DNA from: Lactifluus volemus
Taxonomy: Eukaryota > Basidiomycota > Agaricomycetes > Russulales > Russulaceae
Length of the DNA stretch: 64,000 nt
Direction of reading: 5' to 3'
NCBI GenBank assembly: GCA_022376515.1
Contig: WTXI01000136.1
Coordinates: forward strand, 35,460 to 99,459
The notes under the pieces are model-generated. The model was not told the origin of the DNA, ran no database searches, and was given only the letters and a program-made list of their open reading frames with translations. Positions 24,981 to 35,771 of this stretch are shown here, in pieces; position 1 is the stretch's first letter, and every line of letters begins with the position of its first letter. Both the position numbers and the translations under genes were made by a program.

Positions 24981-25740
24981 GCTCATCGTTCACGACTCAA
25001 AACCACGGGTGCTTTTTGAGCTGTCGTGCCCTCTCGTTCCATCCGCCGGCGATTCCGCTCATGTTCCTCCAAGATGACCCTCTCTGCGGCGGAGAGGGGT
25101 GTCTCCTTCCACTTTCCACCGGGTTTGTCCGCTGCGATTGAGAGGGTCGACAACCGGTTTGGGTGGATTGAGTTTGAATAAGCCTTCGGATGGAGTTGTC
25201 GAAGGCGCGACCACGGCAGGCTTTGCGGACAGCGACAGTACAACCTTCTGTAGCCTTCCTCGTGCAGCAATCCTTCCTCTCGCTTCTTGCTGTCCTCTTC
25301 ATCCACTTCTTGGGCCTCTTGCTCTGCCCGTTCAATCTGCTCCGCGATGAGTGGCCGCTCGCGCTGTTCGTGTTCACTGTGGCGCGCTCCTTCTTGAGAG
25401 ACGCTTCTCGCCTCTCCAGAGCGCTTTCGGGCTACGATCAATCCACGCGATAAACCATCCTTTATCTGTCTCGTCTGCGTGCGCGACACCAGTGCGGCCA
25501 AGGTGTTTGATGAATTCTGTGAGAATCACCCAGCGCGTTGCGTTCATGTGTAGGTGGTGCTTGTCTTGGATGTACTCCTGGTACACATTGTTGGCCTTGA
25601 CATGCGTCGCACTAAAACTTTTCAAAAAAAAAAAGGGACTCGTTTATTAATAAGTTACTGAGAATATAGGAGGAGGGCGGACGGATGGGCGAGAGAGAAG
25701 CGTAACAAATTCACTTTGGAACGGCGCTGAGATGTCGGCA
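24980..25740 (-). pseudogene. Decayed copy of KIN17-type DNA/RNA-binding protein
   Basis: The minus strand carries most of the winged-helix core of KIN17, a nuclear DNA/RNA-binding repair and splicing factor: VYQEYIQDKHHLHMNATRW, LTEFIKHLGRTGVAHADETD and KGWFIAWIDRSPKAL. A short upstream piece, FQSEFVTLLSR near 25690, matches the end of the preceding family exon. Downstream, ASLKKERATVN, then EQRERPLIAEQIERAEQEAQ, lie in two further frames, followed by LSAAERVILEEHERNRRRME. No intron explains both shifts, the N-terminal C2H2 finger is missing, and the C-terminal KOW part is missing. So this is a 5'- and 3'-truncated, frameshifted pseudogene. The functional gene would be elsewhere in the genome. 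Confidence 0.75.
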
Positions 25741-26661
25741 CGGAAGGGAAAAGGAATCACGTGAACCTTTGATGCGACAGTTAGTTGAGTATCGCCCGGA
25801 ACCTTGCAAACAGCAGTCTTTGATCCGTACGATATGGTTGAACCACATGGCTGAACCGCATCATACGGATCAAATATTTTCAAGGTGATTACAGGTGAAG
25901 AGACGACGCAGTCAGATCCACACATTTTTACCTACAGAACGAATTGTTTCAAACACCGTTGGACATGGGCCTGAAATGGTTGCTTCGACAACCGAAACTG
26001 ATATTCCAAAATGGATAACAGGTAACAAAACGCGATTTGCACTCCTCGTACGCATTGATAAAAACTTGTTCAGAATGTCATAAAATATTCATAGGCCTGC
26101 CGCTCAGACGACGCGACTCGGACTGACCCAACCTGGTTACGCTTCACTTCAAGGATATGGCATGTGGTACTGGATGCCATATATCAAGTTTTGTGGGTGA
26201 TTGAGCAAGACTTGAGTTTCCGTCGAGGAACCCTGATCCACTGGCGGTGTTGGAACCAGGGTTGGTATGCTGTGAAGGTATGTTCTATTTCACACTGAAG
26301 GAGCTGAACGGATAATTTATGCACTACGCAGCACCATCCATCTCTGCCATCTCTGGTTGTACGACCGCAGGGAAGGGACAGATCTATTGTCAAGCGACAG
26401 CGACGGAAACTGCGGAACTGTTGATAGAAATACGAACGAGCTTGCCAATTGATACATTATACTGGGATGGATGATGTGTGACACGGACGTGAGATCCCAA
26501 AAGACAAGAACATCAGCTTGAACGATGAAAAGTACAAAACACCACTGCGGAATAAATATAACACTAAAACGGCTGCTCTGACCGCATCTTCATCTTCTAT
26601 ACATGAGATAATGTTCGGCACTGTTCAAGATCACGATGTGAAGGAAACGTTCTCCGTGGCA
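25741..26661. other. Intergenic, KIN17 relic to AMP deaminase
   Basis: Apart from the hairpin at 25819-25874, nothing is recognised on either strand. Confidence 0.5.
25819..25874. repeat. Imperfect inverted repeat (hairpin)
   Basis: Arms of about 23 bases (25819-25841 and 25852-25874), both containing GATCCGTA, are complementary with a few mismatches and a 10-base loop. It lies directly upstream of the KIN17 relic. Confidence 0.7.
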
Positions 26662-29600
26662 TCAGTTCCGACCCGGGATCGCGCCGATGAGCGCAAGTTC
26701 CTCCAGGAGAGTTTCGTGTCTGAATTTGAGCCTCCCATTTGGCACGTTGGTCTTGTTGATGTCGTTCCCCGCAGCACCGGGAAAATACCACTTCTGGCCA
26801 AGCCAGTGGCGCTTGATCTCCATCTCAAAGCCACTCTGGATGACGGAATTGCGCGCCAGCTCACAAAGCGAACTTTGTGGAAGCTTGAGGATATGCGCCG
26901 CCACGCTGTACTCCTCCAACAGCGGTTCCTACAAGGCAACTGCGTAAATATCTCGCTCTGATGAGGAGGGAGGCGATTCGAACCTTGGTAAAGTGGAATT
27001 GTAGTGGGTCATCCGTGCTCAAGCTGACATTGAGCCCCGCCTTGAAAAAGTCAGGTAGCGGATTACGCTCATACGTAAGGAACAGCGCATTGTTGCTCAG
27101 TGGGCTCATTGCAATGCCAATCTGCTTGAGGTAGAATAAATACTGCAACGCGGGGACTTTACGTAGCAAGATGCCGTGAGAGATGGAGTGAGAAGTCAGG
27201 AAGGCAGACGTTAGATGATCCGTGTCGCCTGCTTCTCCGGAGTGCGGACGGAAGACGAAGGTATCTACAGGTCCAAGTCAGTGAATGGGATACAGTAAAC
27301 GATGGAATATTGCTACTAAAGCCGCGGGCACGACGCCAGTTATTGAGGCTTGCCATATTAGCAAACATATAGTAAACCCTGCCAATGTACATGAGTGACA
27401 TTACAACCTTACATAAAAATGACAGACCAGTACGAATATGGAGGAGATTGCGGGTAATTCCAGTCTTTAGGGTAGGGGAACTTCCTGTGGTAGCGGCGCT
27501 CGGTCTTCGACTCGTCGTCAACCGTATCGAAGCCGATGACACGCTGCAGAAAGGCGTGCAACTTAGGGTGGGACGACGGTTTCTTCGTGACTTCGAACAA
27601 GGGTCTGAAAATGTCTATCCGGACCTTGAGTTCTGGTTCCTAACCCTATATCCACCGAGGTGAATACATACTGCGAACGATATCTTCAAAATTCTGGATG
27701 GATCCATTCTCTTTGTACACATCATACAGGCGTGGTACCTGTATGAGCCAGCGTACGTTGTGCGAGAAGAGCTCGTTGTCGATGACCCACTGCGACAGCT
27801 TGTCCCACTCGTCTTCCTTCCTTCCATATATGCTTAACCGCCACTCGCAATTCTATCATTTAAGTTACTTGACATCGCGAGGGATGAAAATGAGACATCC
27901 ATGTTATTTACCTGATATTTTCCTTGCTCCAGATCAGTCATCACCTCTGGTAATAGATATTTGAGTGACGCCAAGGCATATCACGCAATGGAATCACAAT
28001 CACGTTTTGTTAGCTCTGCAAGATATTGCCCTTTTATATAGTTGTCTGTCTTGAGGAAAATCTCGCGTAGGCGGGACTCGCCAATAGGATTGTACTTGAG
28101 GTTGAACTTATCAAAACGATGGAAGGAATCTTGGTGTGCGTGCATGTCCAGGGTATCGATGGAAAGATCGTATGCAGTGAGTTTAAGCGACTCGAAGACC
28201 TGCTCGAGAGTTAATTCGGCCCCATCACGGAAGATTACGACGTCCTACAAAACCACTTGGTCAGTTGCGCCGTGGAACAGAGAAGAGGGGGACCAGAACC
28301 TTCGAGTTGCGCTTCATTTTGACCTTGATGAATCGTAAAAGATGTTTTTGATTCATGCTACTAGAGTGGTGAACATGTGTGTCGACTTTGCGGACGTTAT
28401 AGAAATCACTAGGGGATGGTCAGGGAGTAAGAACGAAAATTTAGTTTTTTCCATTACCGATGAGGAACGCTCTGCAGACGGCTTCAGGGAATATCCTGAC
28501 AAAGTCAAGCAGAGAGCGGACCTTCATTTCTGTCATCTCTTGGACCTCATTAAGTAGAGTGTACATGGTGAATTTGCTCCGGAGATACTCCAAACGGCGA
28601 AATGCGAAGCTTTTGGCGGGACCAGCAGAGATAGCCCCGAGTACGAAGTCAAGATCCATAAAATATTCTCTGATGCTTGGAATATCAAAGATAGGTTTTT
28701 TGTCGCTCGCTGGGTAATACATAAACGGAGCATCCACGAAAATAGGAAGGGCGTACCAGTCGCATCATGATAAATCTGATATATGCCCTGATCGTCCATC
28801 TCGAACTTCCATTCATGTTTGCCGGGGATCTCAAACTGAGAGAAGTCAAACGCATCGTGAGGGGAAGCCGTTCCGGTGGAGGACACGACTTGATCTGCCT
28901 TCCAATGCCAGTGGGGCGGCGGCGGAGGAGGATATATGCGCCAAGGCTTGAACAGCTCTACTGTGGATTCGAATAGGCTGGTGGATGCCTCCGGGCGTAC
29001 ACCCATAACATCTGAAATTCCCTCTGGGATGCCGTGGAAAATAGCATCATGGTCACGGGGGTTGTCACCGAGGCGCTGATTCGAGACTGCAATGTACTTG
29101 TCGCGCAACTTGAGGCATTTGCGCAAAACCTCGTGTACGTTACTAAGTTCGGGATTTTGGTCCGAGGTCGTCAAAACTGTAGAAAAATGGTGTGAGAGAA
29201 ACCAGGGAGCACGACACGGTCGATATCGTTAACCATACGTTGGTCTGTCTGTGGATGCTCGTTCTGAACAGGATCGCCGTTGATTTCTGTGCTGAAAAGA
29301 GAGCTCGAATCTGTGCCATCGACGGACGGAGAAGTTGTCCCAGCCCCAGAGTGCTGTATTTCAGTGTCCGGAAGTGGGTCGAAAAACAGTGAACCAGCGA
29401 TAGGGGGAACTGCCTCTGATTGTGGAACAGATTGCCGTCGCTGTGATATTACTTTTTCTTCGATCTAATGAAAATTTGTCAATTAAGAACTTGACAATCT
29501 AGGACTACCGACTTACATGACGAAGAGTTTTCTCTTCATTATACCCGAAAAATCCGTCAGTGGGTTCTGGTATTTCGAGGTCCGGGGAAAGTCTTGAGAT

Positions 29601-29699
29601 TGGGGTAAGAGTCTGGTTCGGAGACGCGACAAAGGACGATGAGGAGGGACTGGGGGTCGAATCATCGGACAGCTTTTCTGGAGCAAGTAAATTAGACAT
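26662..29699 (-). CDS. AMD1: AMP deaminase
   Basis: AMP deaminase converts AMP to IMP and ammonia and sets the adenylate balance of the cytosol. The chosen start at 29699 gives [20 protein letters not shown]; an in-frame ATG at 29780 is an alternative. A disordered N-terminus ends at [10 protein letters not shown]. Later exons: [79 protein letters not shown], with metal-binding His residues; [84 protein letters not shown]; and the catalytic [17 protein letters not shown]. The end is [19 protein letters not shown], with a stop at 26662-26664. The exons appear in order and the metal and catalytic motifs are intact. Confidence 0.94.
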
Positions 29700-29780
29700 G
29701 AAGGGGCAGAGTATGAATAGTGCGACGACACCTGGCCATTCGCTCTTATAATAGCCATGTTGCCTATCGGAAGATGACAT

Positions 29781-31111
29781 TCCGTGATTATCTAAACGAT
29801 GTTCACCTCACAGCCTAGAACCGTAGCTGCCGTACTAGTGCCACCTGCTGTGCCTGCTTGGCATAGTCCCATTCTCTGTGGCTTCCCTTTATCCTACGTG
29901 CCTCGTGTCTCACAACTTCCCTTTTGGTTAGACCGCCTTGCATTCGTCTGTCTGCTCAGTACTACTTGGTTTTCCCCTTCGATTCCGGCTTCATATTGTC
30001 CATCTTTGACGCATTCCGTTTTTTGTCGATGGCTGATCCCTCGGATGTACTTTAAAACGTAGCCGCAATCTATCGCCGCTGGTTTCTCATTCTTGTTCCG
30101 ACTCTCTTAAATTCCCCCTTTGTCAAAAGGGCTCCGCCATCGCGGCCATCCAGGTCCTTGTTTCTGCGATCCGATCCGTCTCTCGCCCGTGCTCCGTTGC
30201 TGCCTGCTTCCCCTCGCTCGAACTCAGTCATTGATGCCGAGGTCCGCTCATAACGCGTCAATATCGTGACACAAGGACGTTTGCAAACTGTTTCCACTTT
30301 TGCTCCTTTGTGCATAAAAGTTCTCATTCCAAATCAAAATGTTACTCAGGAAGCTGTCCTGACTGCCTTCTTCATCAAAAGCCTCAAACCCGGACTGCCG
30401 GCCTGATCCCGAATGGATCACCCAAATGTTCATTTTTTGAACTTGTCACGCGTGCCACACTGATCAGTAAACACGTCTCTCAAATCTTGTGCTCATGTTC
30501 CTCTGTCTGTCCACGCTTTTGGCTACATTGTGACGAGGACCAGTAAGCACAGATGCATAGTAGTGTTATGATGAACGTTCTCACCTCAGTGTACCTATAC
30601 ACAAACAGCACGAGGATCGAGGAATCCACGGTAAGTAAGGAAGGTATATAAAGCCCTAAAGGCCAAACAAACGGTGTCCATGTGCGCGGGCATGAGAGGC
30701 ACGACGATGTCCTAAGTAACTTAGACGGATGTTGGCCATCATTCTAAACTAGATAATTGAATACTCGAAGTAACTCAGTCCGAAATTGAGCTGGCATTGC
30801 GTGTACTTCTACTGTATGACTAGGCACATTCCATTGCTCCTGCCGCGACAACCGCCGGAGTTACGTTTACACCCTGCGCGTGGGCCACATTTCGTGGTAA
30901 ATTGAGAGGTTATGATCCGCTTTGGTCTATTAAATGACGTGCAGTTGGTGTGGAGTTTGAGCAGATAAGAACTTGGTAACCACAGTACTACTAGGACTAG
31001 TCCGACTCAAGAAGCGACATTTGGAGGCGTGAGTCTGGGCCTTCCTCCCACTAGAACTTCCAATTGTATACTAGTACTCTACTACGGTACTACGAACTCT
31101 CCCTCAGAATC
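29781..31111. other. Divergent intergenic region, AMP deaminase / NLR-A
   Basis: No gene is recognised. Plus-strand frames between 29990 and 30540 are open over moderate lengths but contain stops and match no family that I know. Short CAGTAC-type words occur near 30982 and 31075. Confidence 0.45.
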
Positions 31112-34100
31112 ATGTCCCATGCTCCCACAACTTCCTCCTCGTCCTTCCAATCTCTTTTCAACACTGCCTTGAGGGAATATCAAGCAAAGACCAAGACTGA
31201 CCTCCAAGCGCATCCTCTTGCCGCACAGCTCCGCAACTGTGACTCACCCACCACCATTCTCGCCGTGCTTCAAGATCTAGTCCGTAAACTCGACCAACGT
31301 GGTAATAGCAACGAGAGATTAACAAAGTCCCTCAATACAACCGTGAATGTCCTCCATGCGATTTGCCCCAGTGTCGGTACAGGTGTTGGTTTGGTAATTT
31401 CCAGTGGTTGATCTTTTTCTGGGGTCTACGCTCTGATTTTCGTCTTTCAGGTATTCCCACATGCCAAAGTAATCTTTACAGGGATTGGCATCCTTCTCTT
31501 GGTGTGTACCTTCTTCGTCCTTTTCTATATGCCATTATGACAACTGGCTCAATTAGGCGGCCAAGGATGTTCATGCGAGTCAAGCCGCACTTATCGATCT
31601 CTTGGAACGAGTCGAAAACTTCTTGAGGCGTCTCGAGTCTTATACTGAACTTCCATCCATCGGAGCAATGTCGGATATAATTGTCAAGGTCATGGTTGAA
31701 GTGCTCTCCATTTTGGCCATCGCAACGAAGGACATTAAGCAAAGGCGGATATGTAAGCCGATCGCCAGGAAAATGACCTGATTGACTCATATTTATCTAG
31801 CCCAATACGTAAATAAGCTATTTGGCGGGAAGGATATTGAGGATGCGTTCCACAGGCTGGACAAACTTACTCAGGATGAGGCTCGGATGGCTACAGTGGA
31901 AAACTTGAAAGTCACACATGAGGTCAAGGAACAGGTAATTGATGGTGCGTAAAAAGTGTATATGCGACCCCGAACGTTGGTCTAAAAAACAAAATTTCTA
32001 CTAGACCACAAGGAGGTGAAAGAGGTCGTACAACAGAGCGCGGAGAAGACGCGAATAGCCTTGCAAGAAACGATAGATGACGCTATTGACGATATAGTCT
32101 CTGCTATTCGTCCAGGGGGATCAAGTAACCCCACACCAAAGAAAAGCCGACAAGAAATTCGACGATGGCTCACTCCACCTGACCCATCGATAAATCACAG
32201 CATTGCACGTACCTCGCACCACGTCAGCTCGGCCGCGTGGATCTTCGAAGATACTGTCTTCAACAAATGGAAGTCCACTTCCTCTCTCCTATGGATCCAT
32301 GGCAAACGTATGGCATTCTTACACTCTACCACACGTCATCTCACGGTCGTCATCTTTGTAGCAGGCTCAGGGAAAAGTGTTCTCTGGTTGGTCATTCCCC
32401 AGCTATAGCTACTCATGTCGACTAAAATCTTCGAATAGTTCTTCAATAATTGAACATGTCATGGCCCTTCGCGATGCAGGACTAGCCTCGATGGCTTATT
32501 TTTACTTTGACTTCCGGGACGAAACTAAGCGAAACCGCAACAACTTGCTTCGTTCCCTCCTTTTCCAGCTTTCCACTCAGTCTGATCGCTTTTCCGACAT
32601 ACTCTCCCGTCTTTATTCGGCGCACGACTCGGAGAATGGAAAACAACAACGTAGTGATAACGCTTTGACACAATGCTTAAAAGAAATGCTCACACTCCAA
32701 GCTCAAGATCCTCTCTACCTCATTTTAGATGCGGTCGATGAGTGTCCAGACAATTCTGGGATGCCATCCGCACGGGAGCAAGTGCTTGGACTTATCGCTG
32801 AACTTGTTGGTCTGCAGATACCGAATTTGCACCTGTGCGTGACCAGTCGGCCCGAGGTTGATATACGAACTGCCTTCGAGGGTTTGACAACACTTTCGGT
32901 GTCCCTCCACGAGCAAAGTGGGCAAAAGAAAGACATTATTGACTACATCAATTCTGTGGTTTATTCGGACGCCAAGATGCGGAGATGGCGAGAGGAGGAT
33001 AAGAGGCTGGTTGTCGAGACGCTCAGTGAAAGAGCCGATGGAATGTAAGTCTGTCGTTTTCTAAGATCAACGTACTTATCAATCCTGTCGAACAGGTTTC
33101 GTTGGGTCTATTGTCAACTTGAATCGTTGCGGCATTGCCTCCCACCGAGCGTGCGACACATCCTTGAGGAGTTACCGAATTCACTGGACGAGACTTATGA
33201 GCGGATATTGAGAGACATCAACGAGGCTAATCGAGAGCATGCGCATCGTCTCCTTCAATGCCTCACTGTCGCGATTCGACCACTTCGTGTCGAGGAGCTC
33301 GCGGAGGTGCTTGCGGTGGACTTTGATGCTACCCGGCTCGGAGGGATTCCGACGGTGAACACGAATTGGCGATGGGACGACCAACAGCAAGCCATACTCT
33401 CCACGTGTTCGAGCTTAATTGCAATTGTCGATCAGGATGATTCTCAAGTGGTGCAGTTCTCGCACTTTTCGGTGAAAGAGTTCCTGACCTCGGAACGCCT
33501 CGCACATGCAAAGCGACATGTTTCGCGGTATCATATCCCTCTCCAGTCTGCCCATGCGACCCTTGCTCAGGCTTGCCTGGCCGCCCTGCTCCGTTTGGAT
33601 GATCACGTTTACTGGATTGACGACGACTTGCCTCTTTCCCAATATGCCGCCGATTACTGGGATGACCATGTCCGGTTTGAGAATGTATCATCAAGCATTC
33701 AGAATACGATCGAATATTTCCTTGATTGCGACAAACCACACTGGAACGCATGGTGCCGGAATCGCTCCATAAGCAGATGGGTGATACCTCTCGCAAAGGA
33801 TTTACCAGTACCACTCTTCTATGCTGCATTCTGCGGTTTGTATGACATCACGCAACACCTCATTGCAAAGTATCCGCATCATGTCAATCCCAAGAGCGAA
33901 TCGGGGCCCCCAATGCCTACTCCACTACACGCCGCATTGATAGGGAAAGAGTTCCATGTTGCACAACTACTTTATGACCACGGTGCAGATGTCAACACAC
34001 GGATAAGCGATCACAAATGGACCCTACTCCATCACACATGTCATGCTTTTTTTTATGATGCTATCCTTGCTATCAAGATAGTGCGGTGGCTACTCACTCA

Positions 34101-35232
34101 TCGAGCGACGGTGAATGCGCGGGACCCTGGTGACAACACTCCACTACATATTGCAGCCAGGAATGGGCGCCTCGACATAGTTCAAATTCTCATCAGGAAC
34201 AAAGCTAACATCGATGCCCGGGAACGCACTGGCGAAACTCCGCTGCTTGTGGCAGCGGCGATGGGACACGTCGAAATCGTCCGAATGCTAATCGAGCACA
34301 AGGCTAAAGTCAACGCTCGAGATAGAGGGGCTGACCCTCCCCTGTACATACCGGTACAATGGGGACAATTCGACATGGCCTGGATGTTAACCAGGCACAA
34401 AGTTAACGTCAATGCCAAGAATCTCTTGGGCAAGACTCCCCTGCACGCGGCGGTAGAAAATTACAGAAGTCCCGACATTGCTCAGATACTGCTGGAACAC
34501 CATGCAAATATCAATGCCAAGGATAATGAGAACAAGACTCCCCTTCAAGTAGCAGTCTACAAGGAAAACGTTGACATTGTTCGGGTGCTGCTGAAATACA
34601 ACACGAACGTTAATGCCAAGTACGAGGAGGGCAAAACTCTCCTGCACGCAGTAATTGAGGGTTCGGGAAACCTCGACATGGTTCGGACGCTGCTGGAACA
34701 CAATGCGAATGTCGATGCCAAGTGCAAGTGGGGCGACACTCCCCTGCACGTTGCGGTGCGCATGGGAAAACTTAACATCGCTAGGATGTTAATCGAGCAC
34801 AGTGCGAACGTCAATGCCAAGGACAAGTGGGGCTTCACTCCCCTGCACATGGCAGCAATGGGCAAGGGAAAATCTGGAATCGCTCAGATGTTAATCGAAC
34901 ATAATGCGAATGTCGATGCCAAGGATAAGTGGGGTAACACTCCTCTGCACTTCGCAATAAACTGGAGAAAACTTGATCATGCTCGGTTTCTCCTGGAGCA
35001 CAACGCGAACACGAAATTCGTCTCGAATGTCTGGGATTCCCCCACTGGCAGGAGATCCACCCCTTGGCGAAAGCTGTCCGCCCTCTCGAAAAGGCATAAC
35101 AAGCGGTCCAGATCTTTACTCGGGCAACCTGCGAACTCAGAGGAGAAGGTGGGTAGGACCACACTCGATATGGCTTTAAAAGCTGGGTTTGATGAACTTG
35201 TGGAATTGCTACGAAAGCATGGTGCGAAGTGA
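31112..35232 (+). CDS. NLR-like STAND protein A: Goodbye-type N-domain, NACHT, about 13 ankyrin repeats
   Basis: Fungal NLR-like signal-transducing NTPase. The ATG at 31112 (MSHAPTTSSSSF) opens a helical N-domain (FQSLFNTALREYQAKTKTDL, KVIFTGIGILLL, ALIDLLERVENFLRRLE) that resembles the fungal STAND 'Goodbye' effector or adaptor domain. Two introns flank a small exon carrying the P-loop: GGCAAAC joins CAGGCTCAGGG to give GKPGSGKSVLC. Then come FYFDFRDETKRNRNNLLRSL, Walker B YLILDAVDE, HLCVTSRPEVDIR and DETYERILRDI. The last exon carries the winged-helix-like part (RPLRVEELAEVLAVDF, FSHFSVKEFLTS) and about 13 ankyrin repeats (TPLHxA...) ending ELVELLRKHGAK. No break is seen. The next gene is a tandem paralog. 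Such proteins are thought to act in heterokaryon incompatibility or immune-type recognition; the ligand is unknown. Confidence 0.88.
33790..35220 (+). repeat. Ankyrin-repeat-coding array of NLR-A (about 13 units of about 99 bp)
   Basis: Units start PLFYAAFCG, TPLHAALIG, TLLHHTCHA, TPLHIAARN, TPLLVAAAM, PPLYIPVQW, TPLHAAVEN, TPLQVAVYK, TLLHAVIEG, TPLHVAVRM, TPLHMAAMG, TPLHFAINW and TTLDMALKA. The later units are alike even at the DNA level (AATGTCGATGCCAAG and CTCCCCTGCAC words recur about every 99 bases). An insertion without repeats precedes the last unit. Confidence 0.85.
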
Positions 35233-35771
35233 GCACGGAAATGTGACGGAATGCTGTGCAGCTGTGTATGTCCACGAGTTCGAAGGAGACAAGGGGTGGG
35301 GACAAGAGAGCAAGCATTGACGGTGTAGATGACGGCAAAGGGTGGAGCAAGTTGCGAGGATGGCCATCACCTTGTGCTAGTGACTGTGCTGACCGGCTTG
35401 GCACATACAGTATAGTTGACTCGGATCATGTTTGAAAAGAATGCATATTTCATACTCTACAGTACGCGCTTCCAGAATGTGTACTCAGCCTCACTGCTCG
35501 TGGGTCATCACGTGTTAGATATCTCGTGCTCATGGAGTCATGTGACTCATCGCGTCACTTTCTACTTCTGGAGTCTGGACTCTGGACAGCCAAGCTCACG
35601 CGGCGAGTACACCATTACGGACCACCCCGGTCCGTTTTCCCCTTCACCAGTCCACGAGGCCAGGCCTGAATCTATGTTGGCTGTGCTTGCCGTGCAGGCC
35701 TTGCGCTGGGGGCCTCATGGTCCCATCCCCCTTGTCCACTTCCTACCAATATACAACTCTCCCTTAGAATC
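35233..35771. other. Intergenic between the NLR paralogs
   Basis: No gene is seen. This is the only spacer between NLR-A and NLR-B. Confidence 0.5.

Noticed and set aside
29990..30540. Possible degraded gene upstream of NLR-A on the plus strand
   Set aside because: Moderately open frames, but no recognisable family, no consistent splice model, and several stops.
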